From NCBI GenBank assembly GCA_964386525.1, contig CAYLSO010000251.1, positions 1 to 10,354 of the forward strand: a DNA stretch of 10,354 bases, written 5' to 3'. Shown here in pieces: positions 7,335 to 10,354 of this stretch (position 1 is its first letter; each line of letters begins with the position of its first letter). The notes beneath the pieces were generated by a model. The model did not search any database. It worked only from the letters and a program-made list of their open reading frames with translations, and had not been told where the DNA came from. Position numbers and translations under genes: made by a program. Source of the DNA: CAYLSO01 sp964386525. Its GTDB lineage: Bacteria > Eisenbacteria > RBG-16-71-46 > DASYSL01.

Positions 7335-8305
7335 GAGGGGGCTGCGGCGGGCGGGTGGACGTGCGGATCGGTGGCCAGGAGCAGCGCTCCGGCGGTCATG
7401 ACACCGAGCGCGGTGAGCCCGGCCAGGCCCGCCGGCTCGCGCAGGAAGACCCAGGCCAGGACGGCGGCCATCCCCGGGGCCATGGCGAAGAAGAGCCCGG
7501 TCTGCACTACCCCGAGCGTGCGCATGCAGCGCACGAAGAGCACGATGGTCAGCCCATAGGTGAGGGCGCCCACCGCGGCCGCCGCGGCCAGCCGCGCCGG
7601 CGTCCAGCCGCCGGTCTGCCCCAGGGCGAGGGCCAGCACCAGGCTCACCGCCCCGCCGACGAGTCCTTTGACTGCGACGATCTGGGTCGCGTCCTTGCCG
7701 CTGATGCGCAGCGTGAGGTTGTTGTCGAGCCCCCACAGAGCGCAGGCTCCGAGGATGAGCAGCGCGCCCGTCCAGTGGGCGCCCGACGTCGTGGCCGGCT
7801 CGGCGCCCGGCCACGAGACGAGCAGCGCCCCCAGCCAGATGGCCGCGCCGCCGAGCCCGCCGCGTCTGCCGAGGCGCTCGCCGGCGAAGACGATGCCCAG
7901 CCCGACGGTGAACACGACCTCGAAGTTGAGCAGCAGCCCGGCGGCGTGTCCGCTGGTGCGTTGCATGCCGCCGAGCAGCGCCAGCGGCGCCAGCACGCTG
8001 CCCGCCGCCACGCCGCCGGCGAGCCACGGCCAGTCGCCGGGGACGAGGTCGCGGCGCGAGTCGGCACTCGCGTGGCCGCCGCGCGACGCCAGCACGAGGA
8101 GCAGAGAGAACGCGCCGGCCGCCAGATAGATCACCGCCGACAGCGCCAGCGGCCGGATGTCGCCGAGCAAGACCTTGGTCACCGGAACGCTGGTCGCAAA
8201 GACGAAGGCGGCGAGCAGCGCCTCGAGACGGCCCCGGACGGTGGAGGAGAGCCGCCGGTGGGCGGCGGCGATCGCGGCGGCGGGTGCGGGCGCGCCCGGG
8301 GCCAT
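7307..8305 (-). CDS. DMT superfamily (EamA-type) transporter
   Basis: This 332-residue membrane protein has about ten hydrophobic helices in two EamA-like halves (about 25-165 and 177-312). Typical features are SVPVTKVLLGDI near the first helix, GLLLNFEVVFT (123-133) with a membrane glutamate (E129), and GER (142-144) after helix 4. The second half repeats the pattern with ALWGLDNN (189-196) and LREPAG. The tail (315-332) is proline- and alanine-rich and looks disordered. Family members export or import small metabolites such as amino acids, purines or drugs; the substrate here cannot be read from the sequence. The frame is open further upstream, but I chose the ATG at 8305 because it gives a TGATG junction with the CDGSH gene and has AAGG 4 nt before it. 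It has no terminator of its own before the TPP riboswitch 27 nt downstream, so read-through transcripts would also meet the riboswitch. Confidence 0.9.
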   Translation of the reverse strand: MAPGAPAPAAAIAAAHRRLSSTVRGRLEALLAAFVFATSVPVTKVLLGDIRPLALSAVIYLAAGAFSLLLVLASRGGHASADSRRDLVPGDWPWLAGGVAAGSVLAPLALLGGMQRTSGHAAGLLLNFEVVFTVGLGIVFAGERLGRRGGLGGAAIWLGALLVSWPGAEPATTSGAHWTGALLILGACALWGLDNNLTLRISGKDATQIVAVKGLVGGAVSLVLALALGQTGGWTPARLAAAAAVGALTYGLTIVLFVRCMRTLGVVQTGLFFAMAPGMAAVLAWVFLREPAGLAGLTALGVMTAGALLLATDPHVHPPAAAPSCQPPPPGA

Positions 8306-8532
8306 CAAGCCTTGGGCGGGGCCAGGTCGCGGGCCGCGCTCGGCGCGGCGAAGTTGCACGCCCTGTGGGCGCCGTCGCAGAACGGCTTGTCGCTCGACTG
8401 GCCGCAGCGGCAGAGCGAGACCTTGGTGCGGCCGGCAAGACCGAACGCCTTGCCGTCGGCGTCGACGATCTCGAAATCGCCCTCGACGAGCAGCGAGCCG
8501 TTGCTGCGGACGGTGATGCGCGTGGATGCCAT
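8305..8532 (-). CDS. Small CDGSH-type iron-sulfur protein
   Basis: This 75-residue soluble protein carries one CDGSH iron-sulfur motif, CRCGQSSDKPFCDGAH (41-56). Ligands C41, C43, C52 and H56 give the 3Cys-1His site that holds a redox-active [2Fe-2S] cluster. The N-terminal 40 residues (VRSNGSLLVEGDFEIVDADG) match the short strand region common in bacterial single-motif members. No transmembrane anchor is present, unlike mitochondrial mitoNEET. The ATG at 8532 has a strong AGGAGGA site (8538-8544). The stop overlaps the next start as TGATG, so it is probably co-translated with the DMT transporter. Proposed roles in the family are electron transfer or iron-sulfur and redox homeostasis; the specific partner is unknown. 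Confidence 0.92.
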   Translation of the reverse strand: MASTRITVRSNGSLLVEGDFEIVDADGKAFGLAGRTKVSLCRCGQSSDKPFCDGAHRACNFAAPSAARDLAPPKA

Positions 8533-8556
8533 GCGGATCCTCCTCTGGAGTCGGGG

Positions 8557-8607
8557 TAGCCACGGGAGAGCGGTTCAGACCATAATGGCCCGACCCCGAC
8601 CCGGCAA
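8557..8607. promoter_or_regulatory. Predicted overlapping divergent promoters between the CDGSH gene and ettA
   Basis: The only AT-containing island in this 155-nt divergent gap is ACCATAATGG (8579-8588). On the minus strand it gives TATGGT (8579-8584) with TTGCCG (8602-8607) at a 17-nt spacer, pointing to the CDGSH-DMT pair. On the plus strand it gives CATAAT (8581-8586) with a weak TAGCCA (8557-8562) at 18 nt, pointing to ettA. The two -10 boxes would overlap, so the promoters might compete. The remainder of the gap (8608-8687) is GC-rich leader for ettA with no other signal that I can support. Confidence 0.4.
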
Positions 8608-8687
8608 GGGTGGGGCAGGTTGGCGCTGCGGGGCGGCCGGCACGCGGCCGGCGCGCCGCGGCGGCGGGTCGCGACGAGGGGAGAGGG

Positions 8688-10354
<1,667 letters not shown>

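Overview
This is a GC-rich stretch (roughly 70% G+C) of a Gram-negative bacterial chromosome. It holds eight protein genes, two of them cut by the window edges. The organism has an outer membrane, shown by a TonB-dependent receptor. It also makes secreted proteins that combine cohesin-like and dockerin domains with a FlgD-like/Por-type C-terminal tail. That combination, with this base composition, suggests an FCB-group or candidate-phylum lineage such as Eisenbacteria or Gemmatimonadota-like bacteria. This placement is inference; no rRNA or other taxonomic marker is present.

Layout. Positions 1-1354 (+) hold the 3' part of a secreted dockerin protein, followed by an intrinsic terminator (1394-1425). 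Positions 1553-3311 (+) are a two-gene overlapping unit: a TerC-family integral membrane protein and a one-domain voltage-gated cation channel with a TLEGW filter. Converging on it from the minus strand (7057 down to 3336) is a two-gene unit, a sodium:solute symporter and a TonB-dependent receptor, joined by an ATGA overlap. Its leader (7280 to about 7136) is a clear TPP riboswitch followed by an intrinsic terminator, with a good sigma70-like promoter just upstream inside the tail of the preceding gene. Positions 8532-7307 (-) encode a small CDGSH iron-sulfur protein and a DMT/EamA transporter, joined by a TGATG overlap. Diverging from these, 8688 to the right edge (+) is ettA, an ABC-F translation factor. 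It carries an apparent one-base deletion near 10214 that destroys the reading frame of its last ~47 codons.

How the parts work together. The best-supported system is the TPP-repressed uptake pair. The receptor would bring thiamin, or a precursor, across the outer membrane, the symporter would carry it across the inner membrane, and TPP would switch both off by transcription termination. The TerC-channel pair is a likely divalent or monovalent cation module, with the substrate not determined. The other genes look like ordinary chromosomal housekeeping or accessory functions. I saw no mobile elements, CRISPR arrays, tRNA or rRNA genes.
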